64,000 bases of DNA from the NCBI GenBank assembly GCA_033239525.1, contig BSYO01000033.1, forward strand, positions 8,857,501 to 8,921,500, given 5' to 3'. The notes under the pieces are model-generated. The model made no database searches, was not told where the DNA came from, and was given only the letters and a program-made list of their open reading frames with translations. Both the position numbers and the translations under genes were made by a program. Positions 24,970 through 37,200 of the stretch are shown piece by piece (within the stretch, counting starts at the first letter, position 1; each line of letters starts with the position of its first letter). The stretch is from Nepenthes gracilis. Its lineage: Eukaryota > Streptophyta > Magnoliopsida > Caryophyllales > Nepenthaceae.

Positions 24970-25900
24970 CATAAGAAAGTTCGGCTTCGTTATTCGAAAT
25001 GTGTGGCATTTCACATTTAAGGGGAAAGGTGCAAGAAGATGCCCTATTTAATTTTGGCTCCACATGCTAGACATCTGATCCAAAATGGATATTAAGCTTA
25101 TTTAGCCTATTCTGGCACCATTGGGGGCGATGATGTGCAAGCGAAAGATGTACAGGTGGTGTGTGATTTTGGAGATGTTTTTTTCGAAAGAATTGCCTAG
25201 CTTGCCACCACATCAGGAAACTGAATTTGAAATTGAGCTCATACCAAGATCAATTCTTGTTTTGAAAGCATCATAAAGAATGGCACCTGCAGAATTAAAG
25301 GAGTTCAAATAATAACTGCAGGAGCTACTAAAGAAATGTTTCATTAGACCCAATGTGACTCCTTGGGGTGCACCAGTATTATTTGTGAAGAAGAAAGATA
25401 AAACTTTGAGGCTATGTATTGATTATCATGAGTTAAATAAAATCATGATCAAGAATAAATATCCGTTGTCATGAATTGATAACCTATTTGACCAGCTGTA
25501 GGGAACTCGAATATTTTCAAAGATCGATCTTCGATCGAGATACCATCAACTGCGCAGTTAAGTAGGAGGATGTGCCTAAGAATGCCTTCCGAACAAGGTA
25601 CGGCCATTATGAATTCTTGGTTATGCCATTCAGATTGACCAATACTCCCACAACTTTCATGGATTTAATGAATCGGATATTCCAGCCTTATTTGGATAAG
25701 TTTGTAGTCGTATTTATTGATGATATCCTAATCTACTCCAAGAATTATGAAGAGTATGAAGTGTATTTGAGAATTGTGCTCCAAACACTTTAGCAGAAAA
25801 AAAATTATTTACAAAATTGAAGAAATGCAAATTCTGGCTCGAGTAAGTAGTATTTTTGGGACATGTAATATAAAATGGAGGCATTTCAGTTGATCCAAAG
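24970..25900 (+). pseudogene. Reverse transcriptase of G1 (with end of protease)
   Basis: Resumes after solo LTR 3. ELPSLPPHQETEFEIELIPRS lies near 25190-25250 and MAPAELKEFK near 25281. [20 protein letters not shown] follows at about 25360, then a broken FSKIDLRS-YHQ stretch, and [20 protein letters not shown] in the frame 25572-25793, which also holds [15 protein letters not shown] with the catalytic DD pair intact. Stops and frame changes make it non-functional. RT copies the element RNA into cDNA. Confidence 0.85.
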
Positions 25901-25904
25901 AAGG

Positions 25905-26520
25905 TCAAAGCCGTTACTAGTTTGAGTCAACCTACGACAGTGACTGAAGTCAAAAGTTTCCTTAGCATGGCATATTATTATCAAAGGTTTGTAAAAAATT
26001 TTTCTAAAATTACTATACCTTTGACCCAGCTAATGAAAAATGAGGCCAGATTTGAATGGATGGAGGAATATGATTGGAGTTTTCAAAAATTAAAGGATCG
26101 ATTAACGACCGCTCCAATTTTGACCATTCCTGAAAGGTCTGGTAGATTCAAGGTTTATTGTGATGCATCAAAGACCGGATTAGGCTGTGTCTTAATGTAG
26201 CACAAAAAGGTTATTGCCTATGAGTTTAGACAATTAAAAGTTCATGAAAAGAACTATCCAACCCATGATCTTGAGTTAGCTACCGTAGTTTTTGCAATAA
26301 AGATCTGGAAACACTACTTATATGGGGAGAAATTATTAGTATATTAGGACGACAAAAGTCTCAAATATTTATTTTTACGGAAAGAGCTAAATATGATGTA
26401 GTAGAGATGGATCGATTTTCTAAAGAATTATGACTACGAGATTCAATATCAACCCGAGAAAGCTAACATAGTAACAGATCCCTTAAGCCGCCAAACGAGT
26501 TTCATGGTGAGATTGTAGAT
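25905..26520 (+). pseudogene. RNase H region of G1
   Basis: Frame 25922-26200 has VTEVKSFLSMAYYYQRFVKN (RT connection) and VYCDASKTGLGCVLM, the first RNase H block. After a stop at 26198 the same frame continues with [40 protein letters not shown], and LKYLF- and DPLSRQTS-like ends near 26490. In-frame stops are single events, so decay is moderate. Confidence 0.8.
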
Positions 26521-26588
26521 TAAAAAAATGAAAATGCTAACATAGTATGAAACAATGTCATATCTAACGATATGTTCAGGGCAACTGG

Positions 26589-27736
26589 ATGATATTAGCA
26601 TATATTCAAATTCAATCAGAAATACTAAAGAAGATTAAGGAGAAACATGTGAACGATCCATTTTTTATGAATATTGCCAGGGATCTAAATTGGGGCTCCA
26701 AAACGGATTTTAATATTCGTACTGATAGAGTTGTAAGATTCCGAGATAGATTATGTGTACCTAATGATACAAAGCTAAAGGAAGAAATTTTGAAAGAAGT
26801 TCATCACTCCAGGTATACTATTCATCCTAGAATCAACAAAATGTACCAGGGAACTAAAAAGACATTTTGGTGGAAAATATGAGGAAAGAAATTTTGGCTT
26901 TTGTAGAAACGTGTCTCATTTGTTAACAATTAAAGGCCGAGTGGAAGAAGCCATCTAGCTTATTACAATCGCTATCCATTCCGAGTTGAAAATGAGAGGA
27001 TATCATAATAGATTTTGTGATAGGTTTGCCAAGAATCCCAAGGAATCATGATATTGTTTGGGTCATTATTGATCGGCTGACGAAATCAGCATATTTCTTT
27101 GCTATTTGGACGACGTACTCCAAAAATTAGTTGGCACAATTATATATCAATAAAATTGTTAGACTTCATATGGTGCCCATATCAATTGTGTCCAATTGAG
27201 ATCCAAAATTTGTCTCCAAATTTTGGGAGAGTTTACAACAAGAACTAGGGACGAATTTAGAATTTAGTACAGTATGTCACCCATAAACAAATGGGCAATT
27301 TGAGCACACCATTCAAATCTTAGAAGATATTCTAAGAGTTTCAGTGCTAAAAATAAAAGGTAGTTGGGATGATTACTTGGCTCTAGCAGAGTTCTCCTAC
27401 AACAACAGTTACTAAGCAAGTATCGGAATGATATCGTTTGAAGCCTTGTGTGAAAAGAAATGTTGATCCGTAAATCACTGGGAAGAAACCGACGATAGAT
27501 GACAACTAGGTCCAGAGGTTTTTCGGGAGACATCTAAGAAAATTAGGATGATCCATGGAAAATTAAAAATAACTCAAAACCGACAGAAGAGCTATGCGGA
27601 TCCAAGAAGGTCAGATTTACATTTCCCAGTTAGTGATTATGCTTTCTTAAAAGTATCACCAACTAAGGGGACAGCTAGATTTGCAATGAAAGGAAAATTA
27701 AAACCAAGGTTTATCAATCCTTTTAAAATCTTATAG
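26589..27736 (+). pseudogene. Integrase of G1
   Basis: 26589-26882 holds the linker and the zinc-binding N-terminus (EVHHSRYTIHPRINKMYQGT, with the Cys pair after 26905 partly lost). The catalytic core follows with IIDFVIGLPRIPRNHDIVWV near 27000 and DRLTKSAYFFAIWTTYSK; the second Asp and Glu regions near 27190 and 27290 (NGQFEHTIQILEDILR) carry stops. 27548-27736 holds KSYADPRRSDLHFPVSDYAF. Integrase inserts the cDNA; this copy is inactive. Confidence 0.8.
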
Positions 27737-28047
27737 AAGGTTGGGGAAGTGACCTATCGATTGACATTACCACCAAATCTAGCAGAAGTGCATAACATAT
27801 TTCATGTGTCAATACTCCAAAAATATGTGCACGACCCAATTCACATCATTGACTATGAGCCCTTGACAATTGAAGAGGATTTGTCATATATGGAAGAGCC
27901 TGTACAAATTCTGGGGTGAAGGTATCTGGTGCTTCATACAATGACCATTCCCTTAGTCAAAGTTCTATGGCATAATCACTCATATAAAGAGGCCACGTGG
28001 GAATGAGAAGATGAGATTTGCAATAACTATCCCCACTTATTCTCCTA
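27737..28047 (+). pseudogene. Integrase C-terminus of G1, chromodomain-like
   Basis: KVGEVTYRLTLPPNLAEVHN then FHVSILQKYVHDP, IDYEPLTIEEDLSYMEEPVQ and KVLWHNHSYKEATWE run in one frame with a few stops to about 28047. This order and the KVLW-N-EATWE ending match the Tekay-type integrase tail carrying a chromodomain, known in the family to direct integration to heterochromatin. That fits the nested setting here. Confidence 0.7.
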
Positions 28048-28088
28048 GGGTGTGTAATTTCTTTCAATTTTAAGGGTGAAATTTTTAT

Positions 28089-28100
28089 AAGGGGTGGGAT
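28089..28100 (+). promoter_or_regulatory. Polypurine tract of G1
   Basis: AAGGGGTGGGAT directly before the 3' LTR start (TATAAAGATTG, first G mutated to A). Confidence 0.75.
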
Positions 28101-28327
28101 TATAAAGATTGAAATTCCATAAATATACTTATTACGATAATTATGTTATGAACTTGTAAATTGAAGATCCGCCCCATGACACAACGACGAAATAAAATTA
28201 ATTGGTAGAATGAGAATCTAATCCAATTATATTGTAATAAGACAAAATTGGACTGCGACACTTGAAATTATAATATCGGTTAGGACAATAAAATCCGAGT
28301 AGCATATATATATATACATATTAGTAT

Positions 28328-30417
28328 TGTGGCGGACCGCATTTCCAACTAAAAATCAAGCAAAGTTCCAACAAAAAAAGGCCGCTAAACAAATATAAAA
28401 CCTGTAAATAACGTTTTTTTGGTAATCAAAAAACTTGTAAATAACCTGACAACATACATATAATATAGCCACAACATCTCAACACAGGATCCAAAAGCCA
28501 CAAGAATCACATGGCGCCAATGTCATAACTCTGGGTATGACGTTGACTCGGACAAAATGCCACTATGTACTTAAATTAACTATAACAACCTGAAGAAGCA
28601 TTTATAACCATTAAATACAGCGGGAGCTAAACTACTGTATATCATCAGACATACAACTACATCAATATATAAATTCTTCATAAGATATACAAAAGTACCA
28701 CGTATTGGTACATAAACTACAAAATCAAGTCCTCAAGATACCCTCCAAAATCTTCATGCCTAGCCGACTCCTAACCCTCTATCTCGCCTTATCAGGTATA
28801 AGCTCGTACTCATCTAGAGATAAAAAAAAATAGTAAGGATGAGCAAATTCTCAGCAAGTTTAATATAACTAAAGATAATATATAATATAATTTGCACAAA
28901 ATAGGGAAGGGGATAGGAGCACGATATAACATGCATAACATAAAACGTGAGCAAATATATTTTTGAAATATAAATAATTTTTCATATTTTATCTTTCTTT
29001 TCTTAGGGTTCCATAACATGCATCAATTTCTTTATCTTTGCGGATCGGGGCCAATAGACCTTACTAGCTAACAGTGCGGTAGAACAAAGAAATGAATGTG
29101 TTTATTTTTACACAATTTATAGCACATAGTCACGTAATTCAACACCATGTGGTGAGTGGTATACCTTTAACCTAATATACGGGGCCATATCACATATGTC
29201 AGCATATCCCCCATGGCCAAGAGACAATCTTCGTTCTTCTACAGTAATATTCGAAGGCATGCCAAAGAGTATCATTCGCTACAATATACGGTCAAGATAA
29301 TCATTGAGTTTTTTACAGTAATATCAATGGTATGTCAAGGGATACTACCATCTAAAATATAAATTCTTGGCCCAGGTTTTATGACTTCTTATTCTTTGAG
29401 GAATAGTCCACCAAACTTCTTTCACATGGTTCTCACACCAAGAGAACAAATCATACACATAGCAAATTGTGGCATTCCTTTCATATTCTTTCATATCTTG
29501 TTTAATTCTTATATACAGATTCAGATAATCATTTTTTGTGAGTTTAAATCATCACGTAACTTTAAACATATGCATAGATTAATATGATACTTTGGAACAA
29601 TTAAGAAATCCTGATCACATCGGGTAAAACATAACTTTAGAACTTTCGGACGATAATTCCTTCACAAACGATTCATAATAATATTTTCGGAATATACAAT
29701 TAAGCATATATACAATTTTACATAAATCAAATATCAAATAAATAAAATGAAATCATGCAAAATTAACAAAGTGGCTCGGGTGAATAGTGCCCGCGTAGGT
29801 ATAGGGTTCCATATGTGCAAATTCAGATACCCAATTGATAAATTAACATGTTTTTGGTACGGGTGACAAAATTCTAAAGCTAATTTATGCATAAATCCCA
29901 ATTTAATTGGTGAAATCTTCCAAGGCACGGGATTAGGGTTTCGTGTCCGAAAATCGGTCAAAACTACGAATTCGGGCATGAAATCCACATATGTGTGTGC
30001 TCATGTCATGGGTAACAATTATCTAAGGCCAAACATGTATAAAACCCAAAATAACGAGTAAAAATAGTCCGAGCGCGGCTTAGGATTTTCGGGTGTGAAA
30101 AACCGAATAAATCTCACAAATCAGATATGAAATTGAAATATTTTCATATTTAGATCATGTGTAACATAAAATATAAATTTAATGGGGTATCAGAAAGTGA
30201 ATATCAGAATAAAACGAAACAAAAGTATAAGAAAATAAAAGATCAGAGTATGGATGCACTTACCTTGACTCGATCTATCACTTTTCGAACAAGATCGAAG
30301 TCAAAATCAGACTCAAGGACCTCGGTTTCCCTCCTTCTACCTCTACCCGCTAGCCCTCTCTCTCCTCTCCTTCTTCATCTCTTCTTCTATTTCCCGAAAC
30401 TGCTCTCCCCTTTCTAC

Positions 30418-30508
<91 letters not shown>

Positions 30509-30694
30509 TTCGTTTCTTATATTTTAAAACCCAAATTTATACTCGAACGATAATATGGGTGTACTTTTAGCGTCTGCCCAACTAATCCAAATATCCATCA
30601 AAATTTTATAATATTCAATTAATTTTTATCACACTCAAATTACCCAAAATAATAAATAATCTCAATTAAATCAGATAAAATTTGGGATATTATA
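28328..30694 (-). repeat. 3' LTR of element F (antisense, 2367 bp)
   Basis: Plus-strand ends TGTGGCGG and GGATATTATA (CA mutated to TA). Collinear with 34606-36664 through landmarks such as 'caaatcttcatgcctag' and the CT-rich tract (30340-30415). It contains the long ATT array at 30419-30506. Confidence 0.85.
30419..30506. repeat. (ATT)n microsatellite, about 29 units, in F's 3' LTR
   Basis: A perfect triplet run. The partner LTR has about 13 units at 36449-36488. In the LTR's own orientation it is (ATA/TAA)n directly upstream of the GA-rich leader, at the place where a TATA box is expected. Confidence 0.95.
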
Positions 30695-32240
30695 TTCTAC
30701 CCCACTCATAAAAATTTCATCCTCGAAATTTAACGAACCTCAAAGTTTAACAATCAGAGTAATCTTTTTAAATTCTTCTTAGCATTCCCAAGTAACTTCC
30801 TCGACTAAGTGACTTATCTTAGAGAATCTTAGCCATTTGAATTGTTCTGACCCTTATTACCCGATGTGTTCTATCAAAAATCTAATCTGAAACCTCATTA
30901 TGAGATGAATTTTTAATCTCCCGACAACAACTCAACTCGATCACATACTTTCACAATCAACGATACATGGGAGATTTCATACTGATCCACCAAATTCAAA
31001 AACAAGCCAAATTTATTGACTATCTTTTCAGCTTAGTTCCAAAACCTCAAACGGGCTAACAATTCATACTTTTATTTACTCTAAGCCTCGAAAATGATCA
31101 TTCATTTTGATCCTCAAATTGAACCTTAAAATATATGGGTTCATACGCTCTACTGTGCAACTCTGATTAATTATCTAACTGTGAATCATCCAATTGTATT
31201 TCACCACCATATCTAATTTAACTTGACGTCCAAATTCTCTGATCAAGTTCTTACAGGGAATTGGACTTGACTAAGATTTCGGCATAAACCTTAAATCGGA
31301 ATCAAACCTCAAAGTCAAGATACTTTATATTTTCATTATTTTATTGGTATGTCGACAATCGACATATCCCTAGAACACATGATCCAAATCGACAATGAAT
31401 GGGCAACTTATCAGCTAATCAGCAAATACCTGCATTGTAAATATGGTCATTCACTTTAAGCCTCAATCATATCCTAAGACCTATAGAAGTTGCGAGCCCA
31501 CACACACTTCCGCTATTTTTATTAATCATTTATTTTCGTATCAAAGATCTTCTTACAACTTACATCCATTGATCTCTTTCAGACACTTAGGTTACGAAAT
31601 AGCTATAGGCCTAAGAAAAATCCCAAAGATATCAATACAACTAAGGCAGGGTCCTTAATCTACAGATTATGATTAACTTAGGAGTCACAATTGAGACGAT
31701 CACCGAATAATTCGGCACAACCTCAAATCACTACCTAAGCCTTGAAACCTAAATACTCAGCAAACTTATTATTTCATTGGCACACCAACGAGCTATCCTG
31801 TTTGACCCACACGCATTACCTAAATTTGCAATAAATAGATTGTCCTCGAAAGCTAATCCACAATTATTCAAACACTCAAAATCTTTGCCATTCTAACAAT
31901 ACCGAAGCAAAACTACAAGGACTTCTCATCTCATAATTTCATAACTCCAATACTTCGAATATAATTCTGTCTCCTAAATCAAGAATATGACATCCCTTTA
32001 ACCTAAATATTGGAACCTACTCATGGCTTACCCTTCACATCTCCTATGAAATATTGAAAACATCGCAAGTCTAAAGACTCCCAACGTCATATTATCGGTC
32101 CTAGTACCCATCTTCCTTAAAATACAAGGGGATTCTTCTCAATTCTTAAACAGGTTTACCCATTTGTACTAATACATGATCATATCCTCTGTATGATATG
32201 TCTACTCAGACCTTTAGGATTAGTTAGACAATAACAACAT
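30695..32240 (-). pseudogene. Integrase region of element F, antisense, badly decayed
   Basis: By position after RNase H in an antisense pol. Near 30790-30830 the minus strand reads LVEEVTWEC, resembling the VEEATWE end of Tekay integrase, followed by the polypurine tract. Upstream, 30950-31020 gives a reading similar to the linker before the tail. The catalytic residues cannot be placed. Confidence 0.45.
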
Positions 32241-33590
32241 CAATAAGAAAAACTTATAAACTCTCGAAATAATGACCCCAATTGCTAACTCCAAACCACG
32301 ATTGGAGTAATTTCGATCATGGGTTTCTCCCTTAATCAAAAGGGCAACTACCAACAAACGATGTAGGAAAGCATAATTCTAAATTTTCCTCAAAGGCATT
32401 ACATATTACTATAAGACACTTGATCCATCATGGATCAATCTAAATGACATGGTCGATAAACTACCATTCAATCCTAGAAGGTCATTCCCAAATATCTTAC
32501 TTCTAATGGATGCCGATCGCTTCTAAGTCAACGTTCCGCAAATATTGCAAAACCTTGAGGAACACTTAACAGACATCTCCCCAATTTTACCTAGACCCAA
32601 AAGAAACGTACTCTTTTGCGACAATAGTCAGCCCTGCCCAAATGAGCCATTGTTCGAAACTCTATAATACTAAATTCATGCTATCGAAGAAACCATATGC
32701 CCAGTATAACTTTTTTTCTTAATCAAACTCATATTATCTCCCAGTAGAATTTAAGCCTAACAACCCTTCACAAACCAAGACACAGTCCTCGAACAAAGTT
32801 CATACATCTCCCAATATTTATGAATTCATCGATGACGCCATCACCATATTGTCTCAAACATGACCGAAAGATCCAACCCAAAAATTCACAAAAATGCCAA
32901 TGAACCTGCAACTCAAATGGCATTACCGAAATTTATAACGACGATATCTTATTTTGAATGCTACCACAGGCACTACTCTCAGTCACCTCTAATTAACAAT
33001 ACTATGGATATAAGTTGACTTAAATAAAATACCAAGTCCTTACAAAAGATCAAACAATTCACCCATTTATTTACAGTGCCGCATATCAAACCACTAATCT
33101 TCTGATTATCCTAAATTTCATAAATGTACACGTAACCACAACGGTCAATCTTACACACCTAAGATGTTTTAAAGCATCCCATAGTGGCACCTGACTAATG
33201 CTTTCTTAATTCTATAAGGAATCCTTAAGAATATTGGTGTCATTTCCGGCATAATCTGAAATTACTGATCAATAACCAATCAACCTAATCTTTTCCCTAA
33301 GAAACATCCTCAAATACTTATATAGTCAAAACTTCCTGGTGACCACGAGATGACTCCCAAATGTGGTCTCATTTGTTTAATGATTTAGACACATATTCTC
33401 ATTAAACGACTCACAAACAAAATGAAACTAACCTCCGGATATCTCAATCAACTCTGACTTATACTCAAAATTCCTACAACCTGATTACAAGATATAACAC
33501 CCTTACAAATCCCGATCATACAACCAATCCTATCTATAGGCTCTAGAAAAACTCGTAGACCTCTATGCAATAAGTACAAAGTCTAGATCC
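32241..33590 (-). pseudogene. RT and RNase H region of element F, antisense, badly decayed
   Basis: At 32340-32250 the minus strand reads ETHDRNYSNRGLELAIGV, matching the RNase H stretch [16 protein letters not shown] of G1, and the DNA also aligns with 5185-5300 of element B. RT motifs further right are not clear, and the region is shorter than a full RT, so deletions are likely. Confidence 0.5.
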
Positions 33591-34593
33591 TCAAATTGCA
33601 AATAACTTGGAAACACAAATAAAAATATAGATTCAAAATTCCAAAATAGCATACGTACAGCAATGTCCAAAATCTAGAGATCCTGCCTTCCACCACAGCA
33701 AGCGACACCCTGCATCTTGTGCCATCCCACACAACCCTAATTCAAGGCACTGGACTTCTTGACTATCTGGCCAACGGAATAAGGACAATCCTAAATTCTG
33801 TAACTGAACTATCCACAATTTGAAACATGCCTCCAAAACTTGTCAGGAAGGACATTTATCCCTAAAATCATCAACGAAGATATACTACGATATATCTTTG
33901 TTCTCCCATCTCATGACTCCTTTCTCATCAACCGCCCATGATTGGCTTCACCTTCTAACTCATATGAGGTAGACACTACCTCGTCTTCTCCCGGATATCG
34001 GATCACCAAAAATACCATTTCAATTTTTAAGATCTATATTTCAACTTCTGCAGAATCCAAGCCACCCAAAGATTCAAGCACTTGATCATTTTTGTGACGA
34101 TGATAAATCGACATCCTCGAATTCACTAGCACCAGAAATTGACTCCAAGATATCCCGACCTCGAGCCATCGATTCCACTTTATCCACCTCACTTGCCATG
34201 TTATCCAAGTATCGCCATACCTAGTTCTTGGATTAAGATTAACCCGAGATAACTCTTAAGGTATCCCTCTGTAGCTTCTCTATTACGTGGTTGACAACCT
34301 CCATGTCTCAACTTTCACCTAGGCGGAAAAATCAACTACTAATATTTGCCTTAGAACAAGATCGAAATGGGTTAGTTCATAATTTAGACATTAACTAGAA
34401 CGGTGCAAGCTAGACAACCGAACTTATCTACTAATTCATAACTTAATTCAAGCCTAAGTCATACAAATTAGGCTAACTAGAACTATCTGATCGATCTTAA
34501 TTATCCTATATCTTTCTCTACTTATTCAATATGTCTTACTCTAACCTAAGCTTCTGGATAATATTCAAATCAAACCTAATACATCTTTTTTTC
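33591..34593 (-). pseudogene. Gag/protease region of element F, antisense
   Basis: Near 33690 the minus strand reads LAVVEGRIS, like the SIEVVEGKI of element B just before its protease. Near 33830-33760 a zinc-knuckle remnant (CF-N-G-F-YRI-DCP with one inserted base) is visible. Gag proper up to the primer-binding site is too decayed to define. Confidence 0.5.
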
Positions 34594-34605
34594 TCTGATA
34601 CAAAT
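34594..34605 (-). promoter_or_regulatory. Primer-binding site of element F, antisense
   Basis: Plus 'ctctgatacaaa' is TTTGTATCAGAG on the minus strand, one step from the tRNA-Met site, directly next to the 5' LTR. Confidence 0.7.
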
Positions 34606-36447
34606 TGTAAAGGACCGCATTTCCTATCAAAAATCCAATAGAGTTTCAGCAAAAAAAAGGGCCACCAAATGAATACAAAATCTATAAATAACCTAACAAT
34701 ATACATAATATAACCCCAACATCTCAACACAATATCCAAAAGCCACAACAATCACATGGCACCAACGTTATAATTTTGGGTATGACATTGGTTCAGACAA
34801 GATGCCACTAGATACTCAAATTAACCATAATAACCTATGAAAGTATTTATAACCATCAAATATAGTGGGAGCTAAACTACATGTACATCATCAGACATAC
34901 AACTACATCAATATATAAATTCTTCACATGATATATAAAGGTACCACATAAAGGTACATAAACTACAAAACAAAGTCCTTAAGATACCCTCCAAAATCTT
35001 CATGCCTAGTTGAGTCCTAATCCTCTACCTCGCCCTATCAGGTATAAACTCGTACTCATTTGGAGATAAGAGAAATAGTAAGGATAAGCCAAATTCTTAG
35101 TAAGTGTAATATAATCAAGGATAATATATAATATAATTAACAAAGTATAGGGAAGGGGATAGGAGCATGATATAGGATACATAACATGAAATGTGAACAA
35201 ATATATTTTCAAAATATAAATAACTTTTCATATTTTCGGAATATCCTAATGCACACCAAGGAATATCACCCGCTACAATACACGATTAGGATAATCCTTG
35301 AGTTTTTACTATAATATCTATGGCATGCCAAGGGATACTACCTCCGAAAATATAAATCCTCGGTCGAAGTTTCATAATTTTTTATTCTTTGAGGAAAAGT
35401 CTACCAAATGTCTTTCACATGGTTCTCACACCAGAAGAACGAATCATACATATAATAAATTGTGGCATTTCCTTCGTATTTTTACATAACTTGCTTAATT
35501 CTTATATACAAATTCAGATAATCATTTCTTGTGAGTTTAAATCTTCATGTGACTTTAAACATATATATAGATTAATATGATACTTTGGAACAATTAGGAA
35601 ATCCTTACCATATTGGGCCAAACGTAACTTTAGAGCTTCCAGACAATAATTCCTCCACAAACGGTTCACAATAATACTTTTGAATATACAATTGAATATA
35701 TATACAATTATGCATAAATTAGATGCCAATTAAATAAAATAAAATCATGCAAAATTACCAAAGTAGCTTGGATGAATAGTACCCATGCGTGAACGGTGCC
35801 CGTGCGTGAGCAGTGCCCACGCAGGTATAATGTTTCGTATGTGTAAATTCGCACACCCAATTGATAAATTAACATGTTCATGGTATGGGTGATAATATTC
35901 TAAAGCTAATTTATGTATAAATTCTAATTTAATCAGTAAAATTCTCCAGGGCGCGGGATTAGTGTTTCGCATCCGAAAACGAGTCAAAATTACTAATTCG
36001 GACGTAACATTCACATATGTGCGTGCCCATATCATGGGTAACAATTATCTAAGGCCAAATCATACATAAAATCCAAAATAATTGGCAAAAATGGTCCGGG
36101 CGTAGGTTAGGATTTTCGAGTGTGAAAAATCATATAAATCTCACAAATTAGATATGAAATCAAAATATTTTCATACTTAGATAATGAGTAATACAAAATA
36201 TAAATTTAACCAGGGTATCGAATAAGGATACCCGAAGAAAATGAAACAAAAGTGTAAAAAAATAAAATAGGAGAGTATGGATGCACTTATCTCGACCCAA
36301 TCTATCACTTTTTCAACTAGCTCGAAATCAGAATCGGACTCAATGACCTCGATTTTCCTCTTTCCCTCTCTACCCACCGGCCCTCTCTCTCTCCTCTCCT
36401 TCTTCCTCTCTTCTTCTATTTCCCAAAAATGCTCCCCCCTTTTCTAA

Positions 36448-36490
<43 letters not shown>

Positions 36491-36664
36491 TTTAAAATCT
36501 AAATCGATACTTAGTTGACAGTATGAACATATTTTGGGTGCTGACCCAACTAATCTAAATATCTATCAAAATTTTATAATATTTAATTAATTTTTATCAC
36601 ACCTAAATTATCCAAATAATAAATAATTCCAATCAAATCGGATAAAAATTTAGGATATTACAAA
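34606..36664 (-). repeat. 5' LTR of element F (antisense, 2059 bp)
   Basis: Plus-strand ends TGTAAAGG and GGATATTACA. Partner of 28328-30694 and about 300 bp shorter, partly because the ATT array is shorter (36449-36488) and because a stretch near 35230 is missing relative to 28990-29240. Confidence 0.85.
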
Positions 36665-36667
36665 TAT

Positions 36668-36928
36668 GCTATACATAGCTTACTTAGATAAAATTTAGCA
36701 ACATTTAGACACTTAAGTATTAGGAGCCCACTAATAATAAATTAAGAAACATTAAGAGAAATTGACACATCACACCTGGGGGCTTAATATATACTGCTCA
36801 CTCAGACAAAATTCAGCAAACATTCAGACAAAATTTCAGCAACATTTAGACACTAGCCCACTAATAATAAATTAAGAAAAAATAAGAGCAATTGACACAC
36901 GTCACATTAGGGGCTTAAACAGGTAGCA
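36668..36928. repeat. Tandem duplication of about 130 bp in G1's 3' LTR
   Basis: Units 36668-36795 and 36796-36928 share 'agcaacatttagacac', 'cccactaataataaattaag' and 'attgacacatcaca'-type blocks in the same order. Confidence 0.8.
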
Positions 36929-37109
36929 GCATCTACTAATTTTAGGAACCAATAATACTTTAACATATGGCTAATTCACAAGGCAACAAATTAGTAAACA
37001 TATGGCTAAATGAAGAGCTAATTTCAACAGCTCAACTACTAAATTTGGGAGCAAAATTGATTTGCTGGCAGTAGCACAATAAGGTAAGTAATGAGCCTGC
37101 TGAATTTAC

Positions 37110-37200
37110 CTCATAATATATTAAGTTAAGACTAAGGAAAGAGGAAAAAAACGAAGAAGTAAAGGAGGGAGAAATCGAAAAATGAAGGAGAAGAAAAGCG
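37110..37200 (+). promoter_or_regulatory. Probable TATA and GA-rich leader in G1's 3' LTR
   Basis: 'cctcataatatattaag' at about 37110-37126 is followed by a purine-rich run (37133-37200). This order matches LTR E and the solo LTRs. The segment is absent from G1's own 5' LTR. Confidence 0.4.

Larger units (their letters stand above)
28328..36664 (-). mobile_element. Gypsy element F, antisense, both LTRs present
   Basis: Two antisense LTRs (28328-30694 and 34606-36664) bracket a decayed internal region. Flanks AGTAT (28323-28327) and AATAT (36665-36669) match at 4 of 5. A polypurine tract (antisense, about 30695-30715) and a primer-binding site (antisense, 34594-34605) are in the expected places. 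Its LTR family is the same as the three solo LTRs. It splits G1's 3' LTR, so it inserted after G1. Confidence 0.85.
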